64,000 bases of DNA from Pseudomonas poae (GCA_004000515.1 CP034537.1:2866001-2930000), one strand, 5' to 3'; counted from the stretch's first letter, positions 44,199-55,626 are shown. The notes: generated from the letters alone by a model not told the origin. Translations and numbers: made by a program.

Positions 44199-44560
44199 TT
44201 AGGCCAAGTGCTCAGGCTTGATCGGATCGCCTGATTTCACATCCAACTGATGCCGCACATCCTCGAACATCAAGTCGTACTGCTTGTGCATCGAGCCGTT
44301 GAGCACTGCAATTTTCGGCATGCCGTACTTCTGCGCGATGTTCATCGCATGCCGTGCAAAGTCGAACGCCTGGTCCTTGGGTAAAAGAACTCTTCCTTGA
44401 GGTCCTTGCCCTGTACCGAGCCATGCAGTTTGAAGAGCATTCCCTTGCCTTCCTTGGGGTCCTGGCTGACTTCGTAGTCGATGCACAGGTTGTAGCTGTA
44501 GTCCTGGGCGTTGAGCGCATGACGTTCGACGTGCAAGTGTCCCGGTTCAAAGGTGGCCAT
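44199..44560 (-). CDS. DUF5064-like small protein (one-base break)
   Basis: About 120 residues, beginning MATFEPGHLHVERHALNAQD. The A run at 44383-44386 (plus strand) is one short; corrected, the text reads EEFFLPKDQAFDFARHAMNI and ends KPEHLA. I know this only as a conserved Pseudomonas protein of unknown function near the arc operon; no catalytic motif is evident. It lies 18 bp after arcC on the same strand and is probably the last gene of that operon. Confidence 0.75.
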
Positions 44561-44578
44561 AGGCGTCTCTCCTCGACT

Positions 44579-45508
44579 TTACAGATAGGTGATGCCAGGT
44601 TTTGCCGTGCTGATGCGCGTGCCGGCGCTGCCCTGGACGATGGCTTCGATGTCCGAGAGTGAACCGATGACTGCCGTTTTGCCAGTCTTGCGGGCGAACT
44701 CGCAGGCGGCTTGCACCTTGGGGCCCATGGAGCCGGCGGCGAAGCCGAGTTTTTCGATTTCGTCCGGGTGAGCCTGGCCGATGGCCTTTTGGGTGGGCTT
44801 GCCGTAGTCGATAAAGGCGGCGTTGACGTCGGTGGCGATCACCAGCAAATCGGCGTCCAGTTGGGCGGCCAGCAGCGACGAACACAGGTCCTTGTCGATC
44901 ACGGCCTCGATGCCTTTGAGCTTGCCGTCTTCGCCGTACATGGTGGGGATGCCGCCACCGCCGGCGCAGATCACGATGCTGCTTTTTTCCAGCAGCCACT
45001 TGATCGGGCGGATTTCAAAGATGCGTTTTGGCCGAGGGCTGGCAACGACGCGGCGGTATTTATCGCCGTCCGGGGCAATGGCCCAGCCTTTTTCTGCGGC
45101 GAGTTTTTCCGCTTCGGCCTTGGAGTAGACCGGGCCGATAGGCTTGGTGGGGTTCTTGAAGGCGGGGTCGTTGGCGTCCACTTCGACTTGGGTGAGCAGG
45201 GTGGCGAACGGCACTTCGAAATCCAGCAGGTTGCCCAACTCTTGTTCGATGATGTAGCCGATCATGCCTTCGGTTTCGGCGCCGAGCACGTCCAGCGGGT
45301 AAGGCGACACCTGGGTGTAGGCCGCCGCTTGCAATGACAGCAGGCCGACTTGCGGACCATTGCCGTGGGCGATCACCAGTTCGTTGCCAGGGTGGATCTT
45401 GGCGATCTGTTCGGTGGCAATCCGGATATTGGCGCGTTGGTTGTCCGCTGTCATGGGTTCACCACGGCGGAGCAGGGCGTTACCGCCCAGTGCAACGACG
45501 ATACGCAT
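44579..45508 (-). CDS. arcC: carbamate kinase ArcC
   Basis: Makes ATP from carbamoyl phosphate and ADP, the energy-yielding step of the arginine deiminase pathway. 309 residues; [20 protein letters not shown] start, [11 protein letters not shown], and the ATP-site CAGGGGIP are clear. ATG 45508 is preferred to the longer frame, which runs into the REPIN. About 150 bp after arcB, with a REPIN between. Confidence 0.96.
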   Translation of the reverse strand: MRIVVALGGNALLRRGEPMTADNQRANIRIATEQIAKIHPGNELVIAHGNGPQVGLLSLQAAAYTQVSPYPLDVLGAETEGMIGYIIEQELGNLLDFEVPFATLLTQVEVDANDPAFKNPTKPIGPVYSKAEAEKLAAEKGWAIAPDGDKYRRVVASPRPKRIFEIRPIKWLLEKSSIVICAGGGGIPTMYGEDGKLKGIEAVIDKDLCSSLLAAQLDADLLVIATDVNAAFIDYGKPTQKAIGQAHPDEIEKLGFAAGSMGPKVQAACEFARKTGKTAVIGSLSDIEAIVQGSAGTRISTAKPGITYL

Positions 45509-45551
45509 ACAGAGTGTCCTTCTGAAATTCATCGTTGTGAACACAGGACCA

Positions 45552-45643
45552 ATGTGGGAGCGGGCTTGCTCGCGAAAGCGGTGTATCAGTTGATACATGT
45601 GCTGACTGACACACCGCATTCGCGAGCAAGCCCGCTCCCACAG
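45552..45643. repeat. REPIN of a second sequence class between arcB and arcC
   Basis: Ends GTGGGAGCGGGCTTGCTCGC and inverse, differing from the other REPINs, which have GAGCTGGCTTGCC. The middle GCGGTGT/ACACCGC pairs too. Confidence 0.92.
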
Positions 45644-45661
45644 TTGACTGCATTCCTTCAG

Positions 45662-46670
45662 TTACAAATCGGCGAGGGTCGAGACCAAAATCGCCTTGAT
45701 GGTATGCATGCGGTTTTCCGCTTGCTCAAAGGCGATACACGCCGGCGACTCGAACACGTCGTCCGTCACTTCAATGCCATTGGCCAGGTGCGGATACTGC
45801 TCGGCGATCTGCTTGCCGACCTTGGTGTCGCTGTTGTGGAACGCCGGCAGGCAGTGCATGAACTTGGTGCGCGGGTTGCCGGTGGCTTTCATCAGCTCGG
45901 CGTTCACTTGGTACGGCAGCAGTTGCTCGATCCGCTCGGCCCAGGCTTCCACCGGTTCGCCCATCGATACCCACACGTCGGTGTGGATGAAGTCCACGCC
46001 TTTGACCGCCGCTTTCGGGTCTTCGGTGAGGGTGATGCGCGCGCCGCTTTCTTCCGCGTATTTTTTGCAACGGCCCACCAGGTCATCGTGAGGCCAAGGG
46101 CTTTTGGCGCGCAGATGCGCACGTCCATGCCGAGCTTGGAACCCACCAGCAGCAGCGAGTTACCCATGTTATTGCGCGCATCGCCCAGGTAGGCGTAGCT
46201 GATGTCGTGGATCGGCTTGTCGGCGTGTTCACGCATGGTCAGCACGTCGGCGATCATCTGGGTGGGGTGATATTCATCGGTCAGGCCGTTGAACACCGGC
46301 ACGCCAGCGAACTTGGCGAGTTCCTCGACGATCTCCTGCTTGAAGCCACGGTATTCGATAGCGTCGTACATACGCCCAAGTACGCGTGCGGTGTCTTTCA
46401 TGCTTTCTTTGTGGCCGATCTGCGAGGAGCCCGGGTCGATATAGGTGACGTTGGCGCCCTGGTCATAGGCCGCGACTTCGAAGGCGCAACGGGTGCGGGT
46501 CGAGGTTTTTCGAAGATCAGCGCAATGTTGTTGCCCTTGAGGTGCTGCTGTTCGGTGCCGGTGTACTTGGCACGCTTGAGGTCGCGGGACAGGTCGAGCA
46601 GGTAGCGCAGCTCGCGCGGGGTGTGGTGTTCCAGGCTGAGCAGGCTGCGGTTGTGGATGTTGAACGCCAT
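45662..46670 (-). CDS. arcB: catabolic ornithine carbamoyltransferase ArcB (two one-base breaks)
   Basis: Phosphorolyses citrulline to ornithine and carbamoyl phosphate. Breaks: the T run at 46506-46510 is one short, right before the carbamoyl-phosphate motif, which becomes [18 protein letters not shown]; and AA at 46096-46097 should be AAA, restoring [20 protein letters not shown]. The ornithine-binding [10 protein letters not shown] is intact. Corrected length is 336 residues, the same as the P. aeruginosa enzyme. Confidence 0.95.
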
Positions 46671-46739
46671 GATGATTCTCCTTGGATTCGGTAATCGGCC
46701 CGGTCGGCTTCGGGTGGAAGCCGCCGGGTGGATGGTCGC

Positions 46740-47995
46740 TTAGTAGTCGATAGGGTCGCGGATGATCGGGCAGGTCATGCAGTGGCCGCCGCCACGGCCA
46801 CGGCCGAGTTCACCGGCGCTGATGGTGATCACTTCCACGCCGGCCTTGCGCAGCAGGGTGTTGGTGTAGGTGTTGCGGTCGTAACCGATCACCACGCCAG
46901 GCTCCACGGCCACCACGTTGTTGCCGTCGTCCCATTGCTCGCGCTCGGCGGCAAACGCATTGCCGCCGGTTTCTACTACGCGCAGGGCCTTGAGGCCGAG
47001 GGCGGCGGCGACGGTGTCGAGGAAGTTGGTTTTCTCGCGTTGGATGTCGATGCCGTGCGGCTTGCTTTCGTCAGGGCGCAGGGTGAACGCGACGATCTGG
47101 TTGACCACTTCGGGGAAGATGGTCACGAGGTCGCGGTCGCAGAAGCTGAACACGGTGTCCAGGTGCATCGCGGCGCGGGATTTCGGCAGGCCGGCGACGA
47201 TCACCTTCTCTACTGCCTTGTTCTTGAACAGGTTGCGCGCCAGTTGGCCGATCGCTTGGTGGGACGAGCGCTCGCCCATGCCGATCAACACCACGCCATT
47301 GCCAATCGGCATCACGTCACCGCCTTCCAGGGTGGACGCGCCGTGTTCCTGGTCGGGGTCGCCGTACCAGATCTGGAAGTCAGCGTTGGTGAACTCCGGG
47401 TGGAACTTGTAGATGGCTGTGGTCAGCAGGGTTTCCTGGCGTCGCGCCGGCCAGTACATCGGGTTCAGCGTTACGCCGCCGTAGATCCAGCAGGTGGTGT
47501 CACGGGTGAACTGGGTGTTCGGCAGCGGCGGCAGGATGAAGCTGGCGTGGCCGAGGAAGTCACGGAACATCTCGATGGCCTTGCCGCCGAATTGGCTCGG
47601 CAGGTCATCGGCCGATACACCACCGATCAGGAACTCGGCGGTCTTGCGGGGTTCCAGGCTGCGCAGCCAGGAGCTGACTTCGTTGACCAGGCCCAGGCCA
47701 ACCGTGTTGGCAGTGATCTTGCGCTCCAGGATCCAGTCCAGAGCTTCAGGGATGGCGACAATGTCGGTGAGCAGGTTGTGCATTTCCAGCACATCAATAT
47801 CCCGCTCGCGCATCTTGGTCACGAAGTCGAAATGGTCGCGCTTGGCCTGGGCCACCCACAGCACATCATCGAACAGCAGTTCATCGCAGTTGTTGGGCGT
47901 CAGCCGCTGGTGGGCCAAGCCTGGGGAGCACACCATGACTTTGCGCAGTTTGCCGGCTTCGGAATGTACGCCGTACTTCACTTTTCCGTGGTCAT
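46740..47995 (-). CDS. arcA: arginine deiminase ArcA (one-base break at start)
   Basis: Converts arginine to citrulline and ammonia. The catalytic Cys lies in [17 protein letters not shown] at the C-terminus; FTRDTTCWI and the His-Glu residues are present. The T run at 47982-47985 is one short; corrected, the true start is [20 protein letters not shown] at 47995 and the length is 418. Without correction a GTG at 47981 would give 413 residues. Confidence 0.95.
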
Positions 47996-48019
47996 TACAG
48001 ATCCTCCAATAAACACAAG

Positions 48020-49447
48020 TTACAAGGTCAGGAAACCGTCGTAGAGCCCATAGGCCGCCACCAGGGCGCCAATGACCACTGCGGCGAAAATCAGCTTCTC
48101 GACGTTGGTGAAAATCGGTTTGCCCAGTTCACGCTTGGCCTTGGCGAACAGGATCGCGCCGGGGGCGTAGAGCAGGGCGGAGAGCAGCAGGTACTTGGTG
48201 CCACCGGCGTAGAGCAGCCAGATCGCATAGATCAGAGCGATGGCGCCGATGAACAGGTCTTTCTTACGCTCGGCCAACGCGGCTTCGTAGGTTTCACCAC
48301 GCACCGCCAGCAACAGGGCGTAGGCCGCCGACCACAGGTAAGGCACCAGGATCATCGAGGTGGCGAGGTAGATCAGCGACAGGTAAGTGCTGGCCGAGAA
48401 CAGCGTGATCACCAGGAACAGCTGCACCATGGCGTTGGTCAGCCACAGGGCGTTGACCGGCACGTGGTTGGCGTTCTCCTTGCGCAGGAACTCCGGCATG
48501 GTGTGGTCCTTGGCGGCGGCGAACATGATCTCCGCACACAGCAGCACCCACGACAGCAGCGCACCCAGCAAGGAAATGATCAAGCCGACGCTGATCAGCA
48601 CTGCACCCCAGTGGCCCACTACGTGTTCCAGCACGGCAGCCATCGACGGGTTTTGCAGCTTGGCCAGTTCCGGTTGGGTCATGATCCCCAGGGACAGCAC
48701 GTTCACCAGCATCAGGAACAGCAGCACGGTGATAAAGCCGATGACTGTGGCTTTACCCACGTCGGAGCGTTTCTCTGCGCGGGACGAGAAAATGCTGGCG
48801 CCCTCGATACCGATGAACACCCACACGGTGACCAGCATCATGTTGCGCACCTGGTTCATCACACTGCCCAGGTCCGGGTTTTTCACGCCCCAGATGTCAG
48901 CGGTGAAGATCTCCAGCTTGAACGCGAACAGCGCGATCAACACGAACAGCACCAGTGGCACGACCTTGGCGACGGTGGTCACCAGGTTGATGAATGCCGC
49001 TTCCTTGATCCCGCGCAGCACCAGAAAGTGCACGGCCCACAGCAGTACCGACGCACCAATCACGGCCGCCGGCGTGTTGCCTTCGCCAAAGATCGGAAAG
49101 AAGTAGCCGAGGGTGCTGAACAGCAAAACGAAGTAACCGACGTTGCCCAGCCAGGCACTGATCCAGTAGCCCCAGGCCGATGAGAAGCCCATGTAATCGC
49201 CGAAACCGGCCTTGGCGTAGGCGTAGACGCCGCCATCGAGGTCGGGCTTGCGGTTGGCGAGGGTCTGGAACACGAAAGCGAGGGTCAACATGCCGATGGC
49301 GGTAATGACCCAACCAATCAATACCGCGCCAACATCGGCGCTGGCGGCCATGTTTTGTGGCAGTGAGAAGATCCCGCCACCAATCATCGAGCCCACGACA
49401 AGTGCAACCAGTGCACCAAGCCTAAGTTTTCCGGGAGTTTCAGACAT
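48020..49447 (-). CDS. arcD: arginine/ornithine antiporter ArcD
   Basis: APC-family exchanger, 475 residues with about 12-13 membrane helices. N-terminal [20 protein letters not shown] is the substrate-site TM1 motif. Intact. ATG 49447 with GGAG is preferred to the longer frame. First gene of arcDABC; the promoter features are upstream at 49481-49522. Confidence 0.95.
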   Translation of the reverse strand: MSETPGKLRLGALVALVVGSMIGGGIFSLPQNMAASADVGAVLIGWVITAIGMLTLAFVFQTLANRKPDLDGGVYAYAKAGFGDYMGFSSAWGYWISAWLGNVGYFVLLFSTLGYFFPIFGEGNTPAAVIGASVLLWAVHFLVLRGIKEAAFINLVTTVAKVVPLVLFVLIALFAFKLEIFTADIWGVKNPDLGSVMNQVRNMMLVTVWVFIGIEGASIFSSRAEKRSDVGKATVIGFITVLLFLMLVNVLSLGIMTQPELAKLQNPSMAAVLEHVVGHWGAVLISVGLIISLLGALLSWVLLCAEIMFAAAKDHTMPEFLRKENANHVPVNALWLTNAMVQLFLVITLFSASTYLSLIYLATSMILVPYLWSAAYALLLAVRGETYEAALAERKKDLFIGAIALIYAIWLLYAGGTKYLLLSALLYAPGAILFAKAKRELGKPIFTNVEKLIFAAVVIGALVAAYGLYDGFLTL

Positions 49448-49894
49448 TGCGTGACTCCAATGCAGGAGAAGAGAGACCACAGAATAATTCTGTGCGCTAT
49501 TCAAACAGCTGACTCAGATCACTTCATTGGCACATTCCATTGTGAATTAATGACTTAGGTTGAAAACTCGCGGGCGATGGATATCCTCTGAAAGGCGCTT
49601 GCCAGAGCGCTCTCTCAATTTGTGGTTAATCATTTAGTCAGGGCTATGGACGTTTGAAGCTAGCCCGTTTTTTCGGATGTGCAAACTTTTTGAACAATGT
49701 TTCACCAAAGCGCTATAAGGGCAGGGACAGGGCAGTATTTAAAATCTAAATAAGCCTAAACTTTATAAACTGACATGCCATTAGGTTATGAGCGTGCCTG
49801 TTTTATCGCCTTCTCTAATAAACGCTACACTCGATGAGTTAATTAGTTGAGTGCACAGTTGTCGGCTCAAATTGTTATTTATCCAGGAGTCTCC
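49448..49894. other. 447-bp divergent promoter region between the two arcD-type genes
   Basis: No gene is seen. It contains the putative ANR promoter of arcD (described separately) and an AT-rich stretch at 49730-49880 upstream of the second antiporter, with no clear ANR box on that side. Confidence 0.5.
49481..49522 (-). promoter_or_regulatory. putative ANR-dependent promoter of arcDABC
   Basis: On the minus strand GTGATCTGAGTCAG (49509-49522) matches 7 of 10 conserved positions of the ANR/FNR box, and TATTCT (49481-49486) fits a -10 element. If +1 is at 49474 the box centre is exactly at -41.5, the class II activator position. Confidence 0.55.
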
Positions 49895-51320
49895 ATGTCC
49901 CAACCCGCCCAGAAGCTTCGACTCAGCGCCTTGATCGCCCTGGTAGTGGGGTCGATGATCGGCGGGGGATTTTTTCCCTGCCGCAGAACATGGCCGCACG
50001 TGCCGAAGTAGGTGCGGTGCTGATTGGCTGGGGGATCACTGCCGTGGGCATGCTGACGCTGGCGTTTGTGTTCCAGACCCTGGCGAATCGCAAACCCGAA
50101 TTGGATTCCGGTGTGTATGCCTATGCCAAGGCGGGCTTTGGCGACTACATGGGTTTCTCTTCGGCCTGGGGTTATTGGATCAGTGCATGGATGGGCAACG
50201 TCGGTTACTTCGTGTTGCTATTTAGTACGCTCGGCTACTTTTTCCCGGTGTTCGGCCAGGGCAATACGCCTGTGGCAATCGTCTGCGCGTCGCTGCTGTT
50301 GTGGGCCGTGCATTTTCTGGTGATGCGCGGAATCAAGGAGGCGGCGTTCATCAACCAGGTCACCACTGTGGCGAAGATCGTGCCGCTGCTGATGTTTATC
50401 GTGATCGCCGCCGTGGCGTTCAAGGCCGATATCTTCACGCGTGATATCTGGGGCCTGGGCAATCCGAACATGGGCAGCGTGGTGGACCAGGTGCGCCATA
50501 TGATGTTGGTCACCGTCTTCGTGTTTATCGGCATCGAGGGGGCCAGTGTCTATTCGGCGCGGGCCGAGAAACGTTCGGATGTGGGCCGCGCGACGGTGAT
50601 CGGGTTTCTTGGCGTGCTGGCGTTGTTGGTGCTGGTGAATGTGCTGTCCCTGGGGGTCATGAGCCAGCCGGAACTCGCGCAATTGCAAAACCCGTCCCTG
50701 GCGGGCGTGTTGGAACATATCGTCGGGCCATGGGGCGCGATGCTGATCAGCATTGGGCTTGCGGTGTCGTTGCTGGGGCCTTGCTCTCATGGGCGCTGCT
50801 ATGCGCCGAGATTCTCTACGCCACCGCCCACGACAAGACCATGCCCGCGTTTTTGAAGAAGGAAAATGCCAACCAGGTGCCGGTCAATGCCCTGTGGCTG
50901 ACCAATGTGATGATCCAGGTGTTCCTGGTGATTACGCTGTTTTCGCAAAGCACCTACACCACGCTGATCTACCTAGCATCGTCGATGATTCTGGTGCCGT
51001 ACCTGTGGTCGGCGGCGTACGCGGTGCTGTTGAGTGGGCGTGGCGAAACCTACGAAGGTGCGCCGCACCGGCGCATGAAGGACCTGCTGGTGGGCCTGAT
51101 CGCCCTGGGTTACGCCGTGTGGTTGCTTTACGCGGGAGGCTTGAAATACTTGCTGCTGTCGGCATTGTTGTATGCGCCGGGCGTGATCCTGTTTGCCCTG
51201 GCCAAGCGTGAGCAGGGCCAGCCCTTGTTTACCCACATGGAAAAAGGCATTTTCAGCTGCGTGGTCGCCGGCGCAGGGCTGGCGGCATATGGGTTGTACA
51301 GCGGGGTGTTGTCGTTGTGA
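49895..51320 (+). CDS. second arginine/ornithine-type APC antiporter (two one-base breaks)
   Basis: Paralogue of ArcD with identical corrected length (475 residues) and high similarity throughout, for example [20 protein letters not shown] and [21 protein letters not shown] single A near 49969-49970 and one G in the run 50775-50778 appear to be missing, splitting it into three frames. It faces away from arcD. Could exchange a related pair such as lysine/cadaverine-type or arginine/agmatine; the sequence does not decide. Confidence 0.88.
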
Positions 51321-52180
51321 GACTGGTATTTGCGCCGCCTTATGACTGGGCGGCGATGATCGGTTTTTTGTCTGCGCGGGCGATCAGTGGGTTGGAGACG
51401 GTCGAGGCTGGCGTGTATCGGCGCAGCATCAGCGTGGGGCACCAGCATGGCTGGATCAGTGTGGCACTGGGGACGGGCGATTGGCTGGATGTCGACGTTG
51501 AGTTTGCGAACCCAGCGGCCTTGCCTGAGATCGAGCGACGGTTGCGCATGATGTTTGATCTGGACGCCCAGCCGCACTTAATCAACCCACAGCTGGCGAC
51601 GGACCCGTTGATGGCGCATTTGGTCGCAGCGCGTCCTGGCTTGCGCGTGCCCGGCACCTGGGACGGTCTGGAACTGGCGATTCGTGCGGTGCTGGGCCAG
51701 CAGATCACGGTGGCGGCGGCGATTCGCCTGGCGGGAAAATTGGTGGCGCAGTATGGCCAGCCGCTGCAAACGCCACATGCCGGTATCACCCATGTATTCC
51801 CGACCCCCGCGGTGCTGGCAGCGGCGGACCTGGCGACCCTGGGCATGCCCAAAGCGCGGGGCCGCACCTTGTCCGGCGTCGCCCAGGCGCTGTTGGATGA
51901 TCCTCAATTGTTTGAACCCAAGGCCAGCCTCAAAGAGGGCGTGGCACGCTTGGTGGCATTGCCGGGGATTGGCGATTGGACGGCGCAGTACATCGCCATG
52001 CGCCAGATGCGCGAGGCGGATGCGTTTGCGTCGGGGGATATCGGCTTGATCAACGCGTTGGTGGCGTTGGAGGGCGGGCCGGTGTCGGCGCGGCAGCTGT
52101 TAGCGCGCGCCGAGGCGTGGCGGCCGTTGCGCGCGTATGCGTCGCAGCATTTGTGGACGTCGTTGCAGCGGGGAGATTGA
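51317..52180 (+). CDS. alkA: AlkA-like DNA-3-methyladenine glycosylase
   Basis: HhH-GPD base-excision glycosylase of 287 residues. The N-terminal TATA-like domain is followed by LELAIRAVLGQQITVAAAIRL, then the hairpin LVALPGIGDWTAQYIAMRQM and the catalytic Asp241 in FASGDIGLI. GTG start overlaps the antiporter stop by four bases. It removes alkylated purines. There is no Ada-type N-terminal domain. Confidence 0.9.
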   Translation: MRLVFAPPYDWAAMIGFLSARAISGLETVEAGVYRRSISVGHQHGWISVALGTGDWLDVDVEFANPAALPEIERRLRMMFDLDAQPHLINPQLATDPLMAHLVAARPGLRVPGTWDGLELAIRAVLGQQITVAAAIRLAGKLVAQYGQPLQTPHAGITHVFPTPAVLAAADLATLGMPKARGRTLSGVAQALLDDPQLFEPKASLKEGVARLVALPGIGDWTAQYIAMRQMREADAFASGDIGLINALVALEGGPVSARQLLARAEAWRPLRAYASQHLWTSLQRGD

Positions 52181-52199
52181 GGGGGGCTGTCAGGGCCTC

Positions 52200-52271
52200 A
52201 TCGCAGGCAAGCCAGCTCCCACATGTTGAATTGTGAACACCTTCGAATGTGGGAGCTGGCTTGCCTGCGAT
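52200..52271. repeat. REP pair in reversed arrangement
   Basis: ATCGCAGGCAAGCCAGCTCCCACAT first and the GTGGGAGCTGGCTTGCCTGCGAT unit second, so the GTGGGAG ends face inward, opposite to the other REPINs here. About 25 bp separate the units. Confidence 0.88.
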
Positions 52272-52284
52272 AGCGATCGTCAGG

Positions 52285-53633
52285 TCACCACTGAGCCCGA
52301 TGCGAGCCTAATTCTCCTGCCGGCAAATCCCACTGCAATGGCGTGCCGTTGATGGTCAATGGCGCCAACAACCGATGGGCCGGCCCCCAACTGGTTTGCT
52401 CCACCACCAACCCCTGATCGCCTGCTGCTTCTGCCCGCAATACTGGTTGCTCGGGCACGTGCCCAGCTTCCACCAACAACGTCGCCGTGCGCGCTAGCGA
52501 CAAACGTGCCGATCCGCCTCGGCCGCTCTTCAAGCGTTCACTCAACGCCTGGATCGCACTGGCCGCCATCAGATACCCGGTGGCGTGATCCAGTGCCTGC
52601 AACGGCAGCGGCACCGGTTTATCCGCCTGTTTCCAGGCCATGCCCGCGTCGGCAATCCCGCTGCTCATCTGCACCAGGCTGTCGAAACCCCGGCGATTGC
52701 GCCACGGGCCGCTCCAGCCATAGGCATTGAGGCTCACGTCGATCAGGCCGGGGGCAATCCGCTGCAGTTCGTTGGCGGTGTAGCCCAGTTGTTCGAGGGC
52801 GTCGGCGCGGTAGCCGTGGAAGAGAATGTCGGCGTCTTTCAACAGCTTTTCGAAAACCTGGCGGCCTTCGGGGCTTTTCAGGTCGAGGCGGGCACAGCGT
52901 TTACCCAGGGTCATCTCCGGCACCACACCGGGTTCGTTCCAGGTGGGAGAGTCGATGCGCAGCACATCGGCGCCCAAACCCGCGAGGAAGCGGCTGGCCA
53001 CGGGGCCGGCCAGCACGCGAGTCAAGTCCAGCACCTTGATCCCCGCCAGCGGGCGGGCCGCAGAACCGAGCCAGGATTTGTCGGTAGTGGCCTCATAGGT
53101 TTGGCGCTGCACCAGCGCTTCGGCATTGACCGCCAAGCCTTGCGGATGAGCTTGCCAGGCCTGCCACGAACGCATCTGCGCCGCGCAACCGCCCTCATCG
53201 ACAATCGCTTGCTCCAGTTCGGCGGCATTCCATATGGCAACCTTGCTGGCCATTTCGGCACGGTCGGCAACCTTGCCCAGTACGCGCTCGGCAGCAGCAC
53301 GGTGATGGGGGCGTTGGTGTGCAGGCGAATCCAGCCATCGGCGCAGGCGTAGTCGCCGGCCACCGGGTCCCACAGGGGTGGGGTTTGCCAACCTACCGGA
53401 CGAATCGAGGATGAGAACCAGAAAGACGCGAGACGTCGGTCGACACTGACGTTTGGCAAACGCCCAGTCTGCTGCTGAATCAACTGGGCCACGGACTGGC
53501 CTGCAGCGCCGATGGTGGCGCTGGCCAGTTCGGTAACGGCGAAGGTCGAGGGCAGGGCACCGGCTTCGGTCGTGGCGAGAGGTGTGTGCGGTAAATCGAG
53601 TGCGGCTTGGATGGGTGTCAGCAGGTCAGTCAT
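52285..53633 (-). CDS. CaiB/BaiF-type CoA transferase, family III (one-base break)
   Basis: About 449 residues, larger than the usual 400, with a duplicated look: an N-terminal segment similar to the second half of the family, then the main domain (LAGIKVLDLTRVLAGPVASR; GADVLRIDSP; DLKSPEGRQVFEKLLKDADI). The G run at 53307-53311 is one short; corrected text reads IRLHTNAPHHRAAAERVLG. Transfers CoA between carboxylic acids; catalytic Asp probably in the FHGYRADALEQLG region or nearby. Substrate unknown. Start ATG 53633; a TTG one codon earlier is possible. Confidence 0.82.
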
Positions 53634-53673
53634 CAAAGGCCCTCCGTTAGAGAAGGGCCACTATAAAAGATCA

Positions 53674-55014
53674 TCAGGCCGGTGTGACAACCCCTGGCTC
53701 CAACGGCAGGTCGATACTGGCGATAAAACCGCCCTCGGGATGGTTGGCCAGGATCAGGCTGCCACCATGGCGCTCGGCGGCGCGCCGCGCAATCGCCAGG
53801 CCCAGACCGTGGCCCTGCGCGGTCTGGCCGGGGGCGCGATAGAACGGCTCGCCCAGTTGGTTCAGGTGTTCGGCTTCAACACCGGGGCCGTGGTCACGCA
53901 CGCTGATGAGGATACGTTCACCTTGGCGCTGGGCCTGGAGCTCGATTGCCTGGCTCGGTGGGTTGAAGCGCTGGGCGTTACGCAGCAGGTTATCCACCGC
54001 CCGTTCGATCATGGTCGGCCAGCCCTTGAGGTGCAGGCCGGTTTCGGTGGTCAGTTGCACCTTTTGTTCCGGTGCGCCGAGCAGGGCGTCTTTTGCAAGG
54101 TCTTGAGCAGTGGGTTGAGGTCTACCTCCTCGGCGCTGGCGTTGTCGGCGTCGACGCGCGCCAACACCAGGATTTCGCTGATCAGTGCTTCCAGGCGATC
54201 ACATTCGCGTGTCAGGCGCGGCCAGAGTTTTTCCCGTTCTTCGGGGCTGGCGCGTTCGGCCAACGCCAAGGCGATGCGCAGACGAGCCAGGGGCGAACGC
54301 AGTTCGTGAGAAACGTCGCGCAGCAGTTGGCGCTGGCTGCTGATCAGGCTTTGCAGGCGTGCGCCCATGCGGTTGAAGTCGGTGGCGAGCACACCGAACT
54401 CATCGCGGCGGTTAGCCAATTGCGCCAGGCTGTTTTGTTGGTAGGTCGCTTGCCCAAGGTCATGCACCGCGCCACGCAAACGGCTGAGTGGACGGGTGAT
54501 GGACAGCGTCACCAGCAAACTGAACAGGGTCAGCACCACCAGGGCAATCGCTAGCGCACTCAGCGGCCAGAGCAGGCTGTTGCGGTGCCAGGCGTCCAGT
54601 TCCGGGTGGGGGATGCGGTAGATCAGCAGGTAGGTGTCGCCGGTTTTTTCGCTGGTGTACTCGGCGGTCAGGCGGCGCCAGGGCAGGTGGCTGTCCTTAC
54701 TGTCATTTTGACGGGCTTCAAAGGCCGCCGCGCGGCGGGAAGGTGCCGCGTACCACCGGATCGCCGCTTTCGTTCAGCACTTGCACGTCGATGTGGTATT
54801 GGCGCTTGCGCTGTTGCAGCAAGTCCTGGGCGGCGTCCTCGCCTTGGGTTTCGTAGAGTTGGGTCCACTCTTCGGCAAGGTTATTGAGGCCGGGGTGACG
54901 GCTGAGAATCCAGGCATCTTGATTCAGCATATGCCCAAGCAGGATCGACAATCCGGCAACCAAGGCAATAGCCAGCCAGAAACTGGCCAGGATCCGCCAG
55001 AACAATGAACGCAC
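53674..55014 (-). CDS. cpxA: sensor histidine kinase CpxA-like (two one-base breaks)
   Basis: Inner-membrane envelope-stress sensor. TM1 at about 8-28, a periplasmic domain, TM2 near 155-178, HAMP, then DVSHELRSPLARLRIALALAE (phospho-His), N box DNLLRNAQRF, and G boxes DHGPGVE and GHGLGLAIA. One extra C near 54725-54729 and one missing T in 54091-54094 break the frame; corrected length is 446 residues. Order cpxR-spy-cpxA matches PA3204-PA3206. Confidence 0.9.
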
Positions 55015-55037
55015 AGGAAACCCTCAAACAGGAAAAG

Positions 55038-55068
55038 CCCAGCGGCGTTGGCCACTGGGCTGGGGAAG
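55038..55068 (-). terminator. weak hairpin between spy-like gene and cpxA
   Basis: AGCCCAG / CTGGGCT stem on the minus strand followed by TTTT. It may only attenuate transcription into cpxA. Confidence 0.45.
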
Positions 55069-55081
55069 TAAAACTAGATCA

Positions 55082-55546
55082 TTATTGCGCTTTTTGCGGT
55101 TGCTGGGCTTTCCAGGCCTGGAATTCCTTCCACTCGGCGCGGCGCTCGGCTTGTTTCTTGACGATCTCGTCGAATTTCTTCTGTTGATCGGGTTTCAGCA
55201 CGGCGCGGATGTCAGCCTGGGTTTTCTGCTTGCCGGCAGCGATCTCGTCTCGCATGGCTTTCTGGTCAGCGGCTGGCAGTTTGTCCAGGTACTTTTTGAC
55301 CAGGTCTTTGCGAGCGTGCCATTGGTCACCCATCAGCTTGCCGATTTGCTGGCGCTGTTCGCGGCTCAGGTCCAGTTGGCTGAATGGGCCGCCTTTACCG
55401 CGCGGGCCGTGTTCACCGCCGTGGCCCGGGCCGCCCATCATGTGACCTTCAGGGCCACCCTGTGGGCCTGGGCCTTCTGGCATCGCAGCCATGGCAACGG
55501 TCGGCAGGGCAGCGGCGAACATCAAAGCGATAAGGGTCTTGCGCAT
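55082..55546 (-). CDS. Spy/CpxP-family periplasmic chaperone
   Basis: 154 residues; signal peptide about 1-20 (ALMFAAALPTVAMA), a Gly/Pro/His-rich stretch (EGHMMGGPGHGGEHGPRGKG) that could bind metal, then helices with LTxxQ-like repeats (LSREQRQQIGKL, LKPDQQKKFDEI). The family damps CpxA or acts as a chaperone for unfolded periplasmic proteins. Positioned between cpxR and cpxA, with a putative CpxR box upstream. Confidence 0.87.
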   Translation of the reverse strand: MRKTLIALMFAAALPTVAMAAMPEGPGPQGGPEGHMMGGPGHGGEHGPRGKGGPFSQLDLSREQRQQIGKLMGDQWHARKDLVKKYLDKLPAADQKAMRDEIAAGKQKTQADIRAVLKPDQQKKFDEIVKKQAERRAEWKEFQAWKAQQPQKAQ

Positions 55547-55626
55547 GGTGATTCTCCTGTCTCTATTCCGGTGAGTCCGGATGTGAGTAGATTACGGAGA
55601 TCAAGGTCAGCGGCGGTCAGGTCAGC

